Shown here: piece after piece, positions 54,290 to 63,261 of the stretch | Position numbering within the stretch: position 1 is the stretch's first letter | Layout: each line of letters starts with the position of its first letter | Assembly: GCA_963662245.2 (NCBI GenBank) | Contig: CAXXVQ010000010.1 | Coordinates: 39,692-103,691, forward strand | DNA: 64,000 nucleotides | Direction: 5' to 3' | From: JAFGVL01 sp963662245 | GTDB taxonomy: Bacteria; Bacteroidota; Bacteroidia; Bacteroidales; Paludibacteraceae | The notes under the pieces: model-generated | Told to the model about the DNA's origin: nothing | Seen by the model: only the letters and a program-made list of their open reading frames with translations | Databases searched by the model: none | Program-made: the position numbers and the translations under genes

Positions 54290-54348
54290 TGTGCGACATT
54301 GAGTTCAGCATTCCTACTACGGTGGGAGTGTTTGAATTCATTGGCACA
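54290..54348 (+). ncRNA. Structured element with UACG tetraloop
   Basis: TGTGC (54290-54294) pairs with GCACA (54344-54348). Inside, a long imperfect stem with several G-U pairs (ATTGAGTTCAGCATTCCTAC against GTGGGAGTGTTTGAATTCAT) closes on a C(TACG)G loop. G-U tolerance on one strand suggests an RNA. No T-tract follows directly, but a terminator comes 70 bases later. Confidence 0.45.
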
Positions 54349-54420
54349 GACCAATAAAAAGAAACTTGGTTTTTCATACATACTTATCTCCGTTTACTTT
54401 TTTTATATTTTAGTACAAAA

Positions 54421-54452
54421 GGCGACCTCAGTTCTACAGGTCGCTTTTTTAG
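54421..54452 (+). terminator. Rightward terminator
   Basis: GCGACCT (54422-54428) pairs with AGGTCGC (54438-54444) followed by six Ts. It would end either the gene at 53900 or a small RNA including 54290-54348. Confidence 0.82.
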
Positions 54453-54604
54453 TTTTAACAAGCAGAAAACAAAACAGTTTCTTATTTTGGAAGAAACTTA
54501 TACAAGCATCATGATAAGTTATTAATAGATAGTATAAATAAATTGATGATTCGTACACATTATAGATTGTAAAATGATATTTTAAAAAACGAATATCTGA
54601 CTTG

Positions 54605-54859
54605 CAGTCATGGTCGGAAGATTTTAATGGAAATAATACAGTCAAAGCAAGCTTTTTTAATAGCACGGTGCGCTGCACCTTTTCTCTTGTTTTAAATACG
54701 ACTTCTACTAATAGAACGCTGCTATGCAGCTAAAGGTGCAGCGCACCATGCTATTGGTAGAAACGGGTTTATGTATAGATATTTCTTTTAGGTACAGCGT
54801 ACCGTGCTATTAAATTACTTATAATTTATTGGCAAATATTTTCTTCCGACCACGACTGT
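54605..54859. repeat. MITE-like inverted-repeat element
   Basis: GTCATGGTCGGAAGA near 54607-54621 and the inverted TCTTCCGACCACGAC at 54843-54857 (one mismatch) form the ends. Between them a 19-mer GGTGCAGCGCACCGTGCTA occurs three times: inverted at 54661-54679, direct at 54735-54753 and 54791-54809. No transposase frame is present. Confidence 0.6.
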
Positions 54860-55032
54860 ATCTGACTGTGGATTTTTCTTGTTAAACCACATAACTAAGA
54901 AATAAAAGAAGCATAAATCATCAATAAATTATTACATAAGCGTAAAAAAAGCTATCCAAAAATGGAGCAATTCTTCTACGAGAATTGAATATTTGAAATT
55001 TCTCTTTGATTGACCTAGAATAAAAACAACCC

Positions 55033-55070
55033 AAAAGGGGCTGTCCAATACTTTTTGGACAACCCCTTTT
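55033..55070 (-). terminator. Terminator of the T9SS protein gene
   Basis: AAAAGGGGTTGTCCA pairs with TGGACAGCCCCTTTT around AAAAGTAT. It lies about 25 bases after the stop on the minus strand. Confidence 0.85.
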
Positions 55071-55092
55071 ACTATTTATTAGATTAGCTTGT

Positions 55093-56529
55093 TTACTTAA
55101 CAATGAGCTTCTTGCTTACTCCATTTACATATACAATATAAATACCTGTATTTGGAACACGAATCGTTTCAGTTTCAGAGCTTGCTGTAAGTTGAGCAAT
55201 CATACGACCATCAATACCTGCTACCATAACAGAAGAATTTGTCTCTAAACCTGAAATAATAATATCTGAATAAGTAGAGTAAACCTTAAAATCATTCACT
55301 ACAAACTCTGTGGCTGATGCTATAACAGTTTCTCCTTTTTGTTTTACAGAGAAATCATAAGTAAATGTTCCATGATAAGTATAAATTACAACAAAGTAAG
55401 TACCTGCTGTAAGGGAAACAGTATCATTTACTTCTAATGATTTGATTTGTGACATTCCTGAATCAAATAAATCAATATCATAATCACTTACACCATAGAT
55501 TGAGTCTGAAAAGATTACCACAGTATCTTGTGCAATAGAAAACTCGTATCCGCGTGCTCTCACTAAATCTCCATCAAACTCTACAATACTACTTGAAGAA
55601 ACACAACTAGCATTTTTAACTCCATATGGCAATGTTACTGGAGTAAATTGTAAAGAATCAAATTTTCCTTCATGGATGAATAAATTATAATCTCCATATT
55701 GACGATTAGTAATCAATGTAATATAATATGTTCCTACCTTTAGTGTATCATCTTTAGAACTAAAGAATTCACTTACTGAAGGGTAGCTTGTTGGTATTGA
55801 GTCTGAAATAGAATATGCAGAAGCACTAATATCTTCAGATTCAAAATAAGCAGCAAGTGTAGTATCCTTGTCAATAGTAAATTTAAATCCTACAGCTGGA
55901 TACACTCCAAAACCACCAATATTAATAAAACTAACCTTACTTGAATCGAATTTCATACCTATTGAATCAAATGGAAGAACAATTTCTTGAAATTCAGGAA
56001 CTATTACATTTGAAGTATCTGCTACAATATTAAGATTAAATGTACCAACTTGATAATTAGTTATTAACACCATGTAGTAAATTCCTGCATCTAATGAATC
56101 TGAAGTTCCATTATCATAATTTGTATATAATACATTTGACATATCTACTGTATCTGATATTTGAAAAGCAAACATATCAATCGAATCAGACACAAATAAT
56201 GTTGTTATCGGCAACTTTTCTGATAAAGTAAATTTATAGCCGATAACTGGATAAGTTCCAAAATGTGGTAGTGATACAATATTTGCAGTTGTCAAAGTAT
56301 CAAATTCAGCATTAATTGCTTGAAAAGGTAAAGGAATTGAATCATAAAAAGATTCATTTAAAACTGTTGAAGTACTACGAAGTGTTGGTTGTGATGACTT
56401 TGGTTGCCAATCAGAACTACTAGGGATAGAGCTAATGATTTTCACAGAAGATAACCAACTCGGACTTGTTGTTGCTTGTGCACAAAAAGCCGCGACTACA
56501 AAAAATGCTGTCAAAAAGATTTTTTTCAT
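55093..56529 (-). CDS. Secreted repeat protein with T9SS sorting domain
   Basis: 478 residues. Signal peptide (about 1-20), then three repeats of roughly 115-125 residues, each with a GxYPxxGxKFT-like strand, a LxAGxYYxxLITN-like strand and a closing beta turn. The repeats resemble PPC-type beta-sandwich domains. The last 70 residues (FVVNDFKVYSTYSDIIISG ... TGIYIVYVNGVSKKLIVK) are a type A C-terminal sorting domain for the type IX secretion system. It is exported to the surface or medium; ligand unknown. Confidence 0.82.
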   Translation of the reverse strand: MKKIFLTAFFVVAAFCAQATTSPSWLSSVKIISSIPSSSDWQPKSSQPTLRSTSTVLNESFYDSIPLPFQAINAEFDTLTTANIVSLPHFGTYPVIGYKFTLSEKLPITTLFVSDSIDMFAFQISDTVDMSNVLYTNYDNGTSDSLDAGIYYMVLITNYQVGTFNLNIVADTSNVIVPEFQEIVLPFDSIGMKFDSSKVSFINIGGFGVYPAVGFKFTIDKDTTLAAYFESEDISASAYSISDSIPTSYPSVSEFFSSKDDTLKVGTYYITLITNRQYGDYNLFIHEGKFDSLQFTPVTLPYGVKNASCVSSSSIVEFDGDLVRARGYEFSIAQDTVVIFSDSIYGVSDYDIDLFDSGMSQIKSLEVNDTVSLTAGTYFVVIYTYHGTFTYDFSVKQKGETVIASATEFVVNDFKVYSTYSDIIISGLETNSSVMVAGIDGRMIAQLTASSETETIRVPNTGIYIVYVNGVSKKLIVK

Positions 56530-56576
56530 ATAAATAATTTAATTTGGTTTATTAACGATTCAAAAATACAGAATTT

Positions 56577-57320
56577 TTATCGGACAACAGTGAATATGGA
56601 TATTACAATTACCAAAATACCCAGACCTAATAATAAAAATTGTTTGATGGTTTCGCCAATTTTTGTTGCCCTATGCAACTCAGGAATTAAGTCGGCCAAA
56701 GCAATATAAATAAAACTGGCAGCAGATAAAGATAAGACAAAAGGAGTAGCTTTTTCTGTAATATCTTTGGCATACCAAGCCAATAACGCTCCAAGAATAG
56801 CTGTGGCACCTGAAAATAAATTAAATGCAAAAGCTTTATGTTTTGAATATCCGGCTTTAAGCATCACCCCAAAATCGGCTATTTCTTGTGGTAACTCATG
56901 TGCAAACACGGTAATCGCAACCACAATACCAAATGTTGGCGAATTAAAAAAAGCAGCAGTAATAACAACCCCATCCAAAAAATTATGAAATGAATCGCCA
57001 ATCATAAGCATCAATGCGCCGGATTTTTTATGACGAACACAATTCTCATCAACACAAATGCGCCACAGCATAAACTTTTCTGTCAGAAAAAAAAACAAGA
57101 CACCAATAAGGACATAGTATGAGGCATGAAACCCTATTTGGTTTATGGCATTAGGCAACATTCCTAAAAAAGCCGCACCCAATAATGTGCCCCCGGAAAA
57201 AGCATAAATATGTTTCAGCATTTTTTGTAAAACGGAGTCATTTATCTTGAAAATTATACTTGCTGCCGCAACGCTTAATATATTGCCTATAATTACGGCT
57301 AATAAAATGGAAATAATCAT
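56577..57320 (-). CDS. ZIP-family metal transporter
   Basis: 247 residues, seven to eight helices. The paired metal-site helices are present: FHNFLDGVVI (helix IV) and FAHELPQEIADFG (helix V). It imports divalent cations, most likely zinc, possibly iron or manganese. It follows the AraC-type regulator by 25 bases in the same direction, so the two are probably co-transcribed. Confidence 0.93.
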   Translation of the reverse strand: MIISILLAVIIGNILSVAAASIIFKINDSVLQKMLKHIYAFSGGTLLGAAFLGMLPNAINQIGFHASYYVLIGVLFFFLTEKFMLWRICVDENCVRHKKSGALMLMIGDSFHNFLDGVVITAAFFNSPTFGIVVAITVFAHELPQEIADFGVMLKAGYSKHKAFAFNLFSGATAILGALLAWYAKDITEKATPFVLSLSAASFIYIALADLIPELHRATKIGETIKQFLLLGLGILVIVISIFTVVR

Positions 57321-57345
57321 TTTTCTGTTTTTTTATATTAGTCGC

Positions 57346-58203
57346 TTAATTAATTCTATATTCCAATGGGCTTACACCATATCTTCGTTTAAAAGCGGTA
57401 GAGAAGTGCGATTGATGCTCGTAACCGGATTTCTCGGCTATTTCAGCAATGGTTTCCTGAGTTAAGGATAATAACTTACGCGCTATCTCCATTCTATATT
57501 CAAACAAATAACCATAAACGGTATTGTTGTACAACTGTTTAAATCCATTTTTTAAAAGCGTATCATTAGCTCCCACTTGCAAAGCCAGTTCATGTATACT
57601 TGGAGGCTTTTTATACTGTTTTTCGAGCAACAAACGAGCTTCTTCTATTTTATCCCGATGTTTTAGAATGCAATTATTACAATTGAGCTCTTGAGGATTA
57701 CGGAATTGATGCATTTGCATAGCAATCAGTTCTTGTATTTTCGCTTCAATATACATAGAAGAACAATTGCCCATCATCGCACTATTTTCTATCTGATTGA
57801 TAACTTGAATCATTTGAATCGTAGTATCAAAATGTTTATCACCTAACTCAAAAACTTTTCCTTCATTCACTTTTTTCAACAAAGGCTCCATTGTTTGAGG
57901 ATATAAATGCGAGAGTGTTTCGACATAGGAAGGAGGAATAACTATCTCAAAGAATTCAATTTCCTGATCTTTAACAACACAATGAGGAGAAGCAACATCC
58001 TTAAACATAAAAATATTATTTGTGTTTTGTTTCATTTCTTTTTGTTTAAGGTTCTCGCAATCGTAATACGAATTCCCCCTAATCATAAAACACAAACAAA
58101 TACCTTCCCCTTCCATTTTTCCAACAAAACGAAAATTTCTATTCATTTTATATTTAAAACGGAGCAAATTTAGATTTGGTTCGCTTCTGTTATACCACTC
58201 CAT
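57346..58203 (-). CDS. AraC-family regulator, PchR-like
   Basis: 285 residues. C-terminal double HTH (IHELALQVGANDTLLKNGFKQ and AEIAEKSGYEHQSHFSTAFKRRYG, about 205-280) with the GVSPLEYR end. The N-terminal sensor domain and a CNNCILKHRDKI segment before the HTH recall siderophore regulators of the PchR group. It is divergent from the TonB receptor operon and is the likely regulator of it and of the ZIP gene. Confidence 0.87.
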   Translation of the reverse strand: MEWYNRSEPNLNLLRFKYKMNRNFRFVGKMEGEGICLCFMIRGNSYYDCENLKQKEMKQNTNNIFMFKDVASPHCVVKDQEIEFFEIVIPPSYVETLSHLYPQTMEPLLKKVNEGKVFELGDKHFDTTIQMIQVINQIENSAMMGNCSSMYIEAKIQELIAMQMHQFRNPQELNCNNCILKHRDKIEEARLLLEKQYKKPPSIHELALQVGANDTLLKNGFKQLYNNTVYGYLFEYRMEIARKLLSLTQETIAEIAEKSGYEHQSHFSTAFKRRYGVSPLEYRIN

Positions 58204-58566
58204 CTCCCAAAAGAAGTAATAAGTTTTCGCTGTGGCTCTACAATTTGATTCGGACTTTGATTCTTTGTTTTAAGAAATTCCAAGTGTAGAATCTCTTCCA
58301 GATCTTCGGAAAAAATGCTGTAAAACATAATTTATCGTTTTGATTATTAATTTCTTGGCTTGAGATTAAAAATGAAATACCGTTTTGCGTAAATGAAATT
58401 TATTTACTTCCAACTAATTTCGTTTTCAAATAGCAACATAAATAATTGAAATACAGCGAAATATACATTGCATATTAAAAAAAAACAATCCCAATTAATA
58501 GGGGTTTTGTAATTTTTCAATAGCTATTCGAGGGGGTGTTTATTTAATAAAAATAATGAAGAAAAA
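58204..58566. other. Divergent regulatory region AraC / TonB receptor
   Basis: 363 bases, very AT-rich. TCCC-N8-GGGG at 58489-58504 followed by TTTTGTAA resembles the operator family of the hmu/flavodoxin region. No good TAnnTTTG box was found at the expected spacing. Confidence 0.4.
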
Positions 58567-60962
58567 ATGAAGAATTTAAAGAAGAGAATTTTATGTAGCA
58601 TCAGTTGTTTGATATTGCTTGTTTTTGAGATTGTAGCTCAAGCTAATGTACAAGTAACAATTACGGATGAAAAAAATGAGCCTTTGATTGGGGCGCAGAT
58701 CTACATCGAAAATTTACAGAAAGGGACAATAACAAATAACCAAGGCACTGCAAGTTTAGATATATCCAAAGAAGGAAGTTATCTTTTAAAGATATCAATG
58801 TTAGGATACGAAGTCCAAGAAAAAAAAATAAAAGTAGAAAAAAATAAGAAAACAGACTTACAGATTCAGTTAATTCCAACCTGCTATTCGCTAGATGGAA
58901 TTACTTGCGAAGTAAATGAGGTAAAACAAAAAAATGCTCAAGCTTTTCAAATCAGCGTGTTGGACATAAAACCATTGCAACTTCAATCTAAACCAATTTC
59001 CGGACTTGTAAACCAGATTTCCGGCGTGCGTGTGCGCGAAGATGGTGGGATGGGGAGCGAGGTAAACATTATGCTCAATGGCATTGGAGGTAAGGGCGTG
59101 CGGATTTTTGTTGACGATGTGCCAGCCGATTTGCTTGGTGGCGGTATGGCTATCAATAACCTTCCGGTAAATATGATTGATCACATTGAAATATATAAAG
59201 GAATGGTACCCTCCAGATTTGGCACGGATGCTTTGGGTGGAATATTAAATCTTGTAACCCGGAATCAGCTCAATGATTATCTGGATATAACCACAGGTAT
59301 GGGTTCATTTGGCACATATCAGTATAGCTTAAACGCTCGAAAATATATTGGAGCTAATAAAAAAGCATACATCGGATTGAATGGATATTATAATCATTCG
59401 GATAATAACTACACCATGGACAGCATGAATATAATATATGACCCGATAATGAAAAACACCCGAAAAGGGAGTGCCAAACGCTTTCATGATGCTTATACTT
59501 CCTATTTGGGCAAAATTACCTTAGGAATGCGTCGTTTGCCTTGGGCCGATGATTTACAACTCAACATAGCCGGTTCTTATATCGACAAAGAATGGCAGCA
59601 TGGGTTAGAGTCCGAAATTGCGTGGGGAGAACCTGTGTCCAAACAAAAAAACTTCAATACCGAACTTCGTTGGAAAAAATCAGATATGCTCAACAACCGA
59701 CTGGATGCATCACTGCTTGCAGGCTACAATTACATAGATTTTTGTTTCGTAGATACGGCTGCCAAAACCTATTATTGGGATGCATTGAGTGGAATAGAAA
59801 ACTGGGTGTCGAAAAATCAGGTTGGTGAAACAGGGTATTATGTTAATGGACGCAACCCCGTAATGTACACCAATAACTATTTTACCAGAGCCAATTTGTT
59901 GTACCGCTTAGTGCCCCAAAAACATAGTTTAAACCTCACATGGCTGATGACAGGACAAAAAATGTCCGGACACGATGATAGAGGTGTAGCCACCTTTGGC
60001 TCCGACCCACTCAAAAATCCACAGGAATTATTTAAAAACTATATTGGGCTATCCTTGGAAAGCAACTTATTAAATAAAAGAATCACCAATATTTTGAGCG
60101 GGAAAAACTATAGCGGAAAAACCAACACTAACATTATTGCCGAAACACAGGAATATGAAGGAAATGTAGAAAATACCTACAATGATTTCGGTTTGGTGAA
60201 GCGTTAAAAATCCAGTTTCATCGCAATTTTAGTTCGATAATTAATTATGAATACAGCTTGCGTATTCCGGATTCTGAAGAACTTTTCGGCAACTTCATCA
60301 CCACTTTCCCTAATTCGGAACTTAAACCAGAAAGGAGCCATAATATTGATTTGGGTTTTAAATTTCAAAGCCCTAACAATAAGTTAATTCTTAATCTAAA
60401 CGCATTTTACAGATACACCAGTGATTTGATATTTCTAAACTCGCTCACTGCTTTTGAATCGGTTTATATGAATTTGTTAAGCACAAAAACAAAAGGTGTT
60501 GAAGGAGAAATAAAACTCATACCGATAAAAAACATGGATATTTATGCAAATATAACCTGGCAGGACATTCGTCTGGCAGAAACGGACCCCTCGGGCAAAA
60601 TTCCCGAAAGATATGTTGATACCCAGGTGCCGAACACACCTTGGTTATTTGGGAATGCAGGGATAAACTACAGCCTACCTGTACATTTCTTTAAAACAGA
60701 TAAGATTCAAATGTATTACGCATTTAATTATGTACACGATTTTTTCTTGACCTGGGCAGTAGACGGATCTGAAGATGAGAAAACAACCATTCCACAACAG
60801 CTTCAGCATAATGCCGGAATATCTTATTCTTTTCTTAAAGACAGATTTAGCCTTAGCGGAGAGTGTAGAAATATCTCGGATGAAAAAATTTACGACAATT
60901 ATTCCGTGCAAAAACCCGGAAGGAGCTTTTATATGAAGCTCCGTATGTACCTCGAAAAATAA
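58567..60962 (+). pseudogene. TonB-dependent receptor, frameshifted (XusA-like)
   Basis: The first frame (58567-60207) has signal peptide, carboxypeptidase-regulatory-like domain, plug (LVNQISGVRVREDGG ... FGTDALGGILNLVTR) and half a barrel. The barrel continues in another frame ending at 60962. If one T were restored in GGTTTGG near 60191 the protein would read FGFGEALKIQFHRNFSS and run on to about 797 residues. The second frame carries RIPDSEELFG and the final strand FYMKLRMYLEK. Neighbours suggest siderophore uptake. Confidence 0.82.
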
Positions 60963-60992
60963 ATCTATTAATAATTTAAACAATAAACAATT

Positions 60993-62300
60993 ATGAAAAC
61001 TAAGTATCTCAATTTTTTAAAAAATGTGTTTATGGCGTCTATGGCAATCTGCCTCTTGCTCACTTCATGTAGCGATGACGACAAAGACAATGATTCTGCG
61101 GCAGATAATTCTACTGAAACTGCTAAATATGTATTAACCACCTCCGTAGTCGGTGCAGATATGACAAGTATGGCATGGTATGCCCAACAGTTCGATTTAA
61201 GCACCGCTAGTGAAACTATCAATAACTCTAACGCCTCAGAAATTGATGCCGCTACCAATTCAGTCCCTTTTGCTTATGGTTCAAATATATTTTTTAATAA
61301 ATACATGAATGGGAAACTTGAAAAATGGAGTTTAAACAGTTCAGGAAATATGACTAAGAGCGGTGAATTAAGTTTAATAGAATTGACTTATCCGGGGAAT
61401 CCTTGTTTTTATAAAGAAGATGTGGCTTTTATTGGAGGTCCGGGCTTATCAAAGATTGTCATTTTTAACCCTAAAACTTTAACAAAAACAGGGTATATCG
61501 ATTTTAAATCAGTAGCAAAAACAGGCCAACAAACAGATTTCCCAGTTGCCGGAGATAAAATAGGAAGTGAAGCTGTAACTGAAATGATTGTAAGCGGCAA
61601 TTACCTATACATTGCTTTACAATGTAATGCAGCCGGGTATCAGGGACATGTGCCGGCACTAAAAGCATGCGATATAATCGTTGTGGATTTAACTAAAGTA
61701 AGCACCACCTCTACAGATAACTCCTCCGCCATTGTGAAGCGACTAAGCGATCCGAGAGGTTCTTCTACAGGAGCATGGGCAGCCGGAGGTGGAGCAAGCT
61801 ATATGATTAAAGACGAAAACAATGATGTGTATATGCTTTGTCATAATGCTTGGGGCGGAGAAAGAGCTAGAATCGGTCTGCCTGCTTGCGTGTTAAGAAT
61901 TAAAAGCGGACAAACTGAATTTGACCAAAGTTATTATTTCGATGTAGAAGCCGCTTCGACCGGTTATCCGGTTATCGGACTTGAGTACTCGGGCAATGGT
62001 AAATTCTTTGCTGCTGTGTTAGATCCTTCGGCTGTAGACCCTAACAATGCTTGGTCGTATTACTTAGACCCTATTTACAGATGGTATCAGTTTGATCTTA
62101 ACTCCAAAACAAGTGTGATAGTTAGCGATATACTCACAAAAGGATCGGAAGCAACTAATACTTATTTTGAAGACGGATATGCATACTTGCCCTTTGCAAC
62201 TAAAACAGAAACTTATATAAGCAAAGTAAATTTGAACACATTGGAAGTTAGCAAACTGTTTAATACAAACGGCGATCCTTGTATTTTTAAATTATACTAA
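60993..62300 (+). CDS. DUF4374-like lipoprotein (XusB-like)
   Basis: 435 residues. Signal peptide with lipobox (LLTSCSDDD), followed by repeated beta blades (YPGNPCFYKEDVAFIGG, GYPVIGLEYSGNGKFFAAV) of a propeller. The pattern and the position behind a TonB receptor match DUF4374 proteins, of which XusB binds ferric enterobactin on the surface. 30 bases after the receptor gene. Confidence 0.75.
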   Translation: MKTKYLNFLKNVFMASMAICLLLTSCSDDDKDNDSAADNSTETAKYVLTTSVVGADMTSMAWYAQQFDLSTASETINNSNASEIDAATNSVPFAYGSNIFFNKYMNGKLEKWSLNSSGNMTKSGELSLIELTYPGNPCFYKEDVAFIGGPGLSKIVIFNPKTLTKTGYIDFKSVAKTGQQTDFPVAGDKIGSEAVTEMIVSGNYLYIALQCNAAGYQGHVPALKACDIIVVDLTKVSTTSTDNSSAIVKRLSDPRGSSTGAWAAGGGASYMIKDENNDVYMLCHNAWGGERARIGLPACVLRIKSGQTEFDQSYYFDVEAASTGYPVIGLEYSGNGKFFAAVLDPSAVDPNNAWSYYLDPIYRWYQFDLNSKTSVIVSDILTKGSEATNTYFEDGYAYLPFATKTETYISKVNLNTLEVSKLFNTNGDPCIFKLY

Positions 62301-62376
62301 AATCGATTAAACATAATTTATGGCTGTAAGAGAGAACCTATTTCATTCTTATAGCCATATTATAATATATATAACC

Positions 62377-63255
62377 ATGTCATTAGAAATTAAAAATTTA
62401 TCAAAAACTTATGGGAACGGAGTGCAAGCTCTTAAAAATGTGAGTCTGAGTATAAACAAAGGAATGTTTGGCTTGCTGGGACAGAATGGAGCCGGAAAAT
62501 CGACCCTTATGCGTACCATTGCAACCTTGCAGGATGCCGATAGCGGTACTATTTTTTTTAATGGAATAAATGTTGGAGAACAACCCAACGAACTACGCAA
62601 ATTGCTCGGATATCTTCCACAGGAATTTGGGGTATATCCATCGGTTAATGCCGAAGAGATGCTTACTCATATTGCCGATATGAAAGGCATATCGGTGAAA
62701 AGTGAAAGAAAAGAATTGGTTGCAGAATTGCTTAATCGCACTAATTTATATGATGTGCGAAAAAAACGACTCAATAGCTATTCGGGAGGGATGAAACAAC
62801 GCTTTGGCATAGCACAGGCATTAATTGGCAATCCGGAACTGATAATAGTGGACGAACCTACCGCCGGACTCGACCCCATGGAGCGAAATCGCTTTTATAA
62901 TCTGCTTTCCGAAATAGGCGAAAACACAGTGGTTATCCTTTCCACACATATAGTAGAGGATGTTAGCACCTTGTGCAATCAGATGGCAATTATCGGCGAT
63001 GGCGAAGTGCTAATTTCGGGTTCACCAACCGAAATTGAAAACCAGTTACATGGAAAAATTTTTGATAAAGAAATTACAAAAGCGGAAGTAGAAAAATACA
63101 GAGTTGAGTATAAAGTAATTTCGCAAAACTTTCATTTAGGAAAAATGCACATTACCATTTATGCGGAAACTAACCCTGGCAATGGATTTCAAGCAAAAAA
63201 AACAAGTCTCGAAGATACATATTTTCACCTGTTGTTTAACCGTCATAAATCGTAA
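62377..63255 (+). CDS. ABC transporter ATP-binding protein
   Basis: 293 residues from ATG 62377. Walker A GQNGAGKST, signature SYSGGMKQR, Walker B LIIVDEPTAGLDP and the switch His in STHI. The length and C-terminal extension fit the ABC-2 exporter type. It is paired with the permease beginning at 63262. Substrate unknown. Confidence 0.92.
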   Translation: MSLEIKNLSKTYGNGVQALKNVSLSINKGMFGLLGQNGAGKSTLMRTIATLQDADSGTIFFNGINVGEQPNELRKLLGYLPQEFGVYPSVNAEEMLTHIADMKGISVKSERKELVAELLNRTNLYDVRKKRLNSYSGGMKQRFGIAQALIGNPELIIVDEPTAGLDPMERNRFYNLLSEIGENTVVILSTHIVEDVSTLCNQMAIIGDGEVLISGSPTEIENQLHGKIFDKEITKAEVEKYRVEYKVISQNFHLGKMHITIYAETNPGNGFQAKKTSLEDTYFHLLFNRHKS

Positions 63256-63261
63256 ATCAAA

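Noticed and set aside
54299..54514. 71-codon plus-strand frame
   Set aside because: It covers the structured stem and the terminator, and the encoded peptide looks like no protein.
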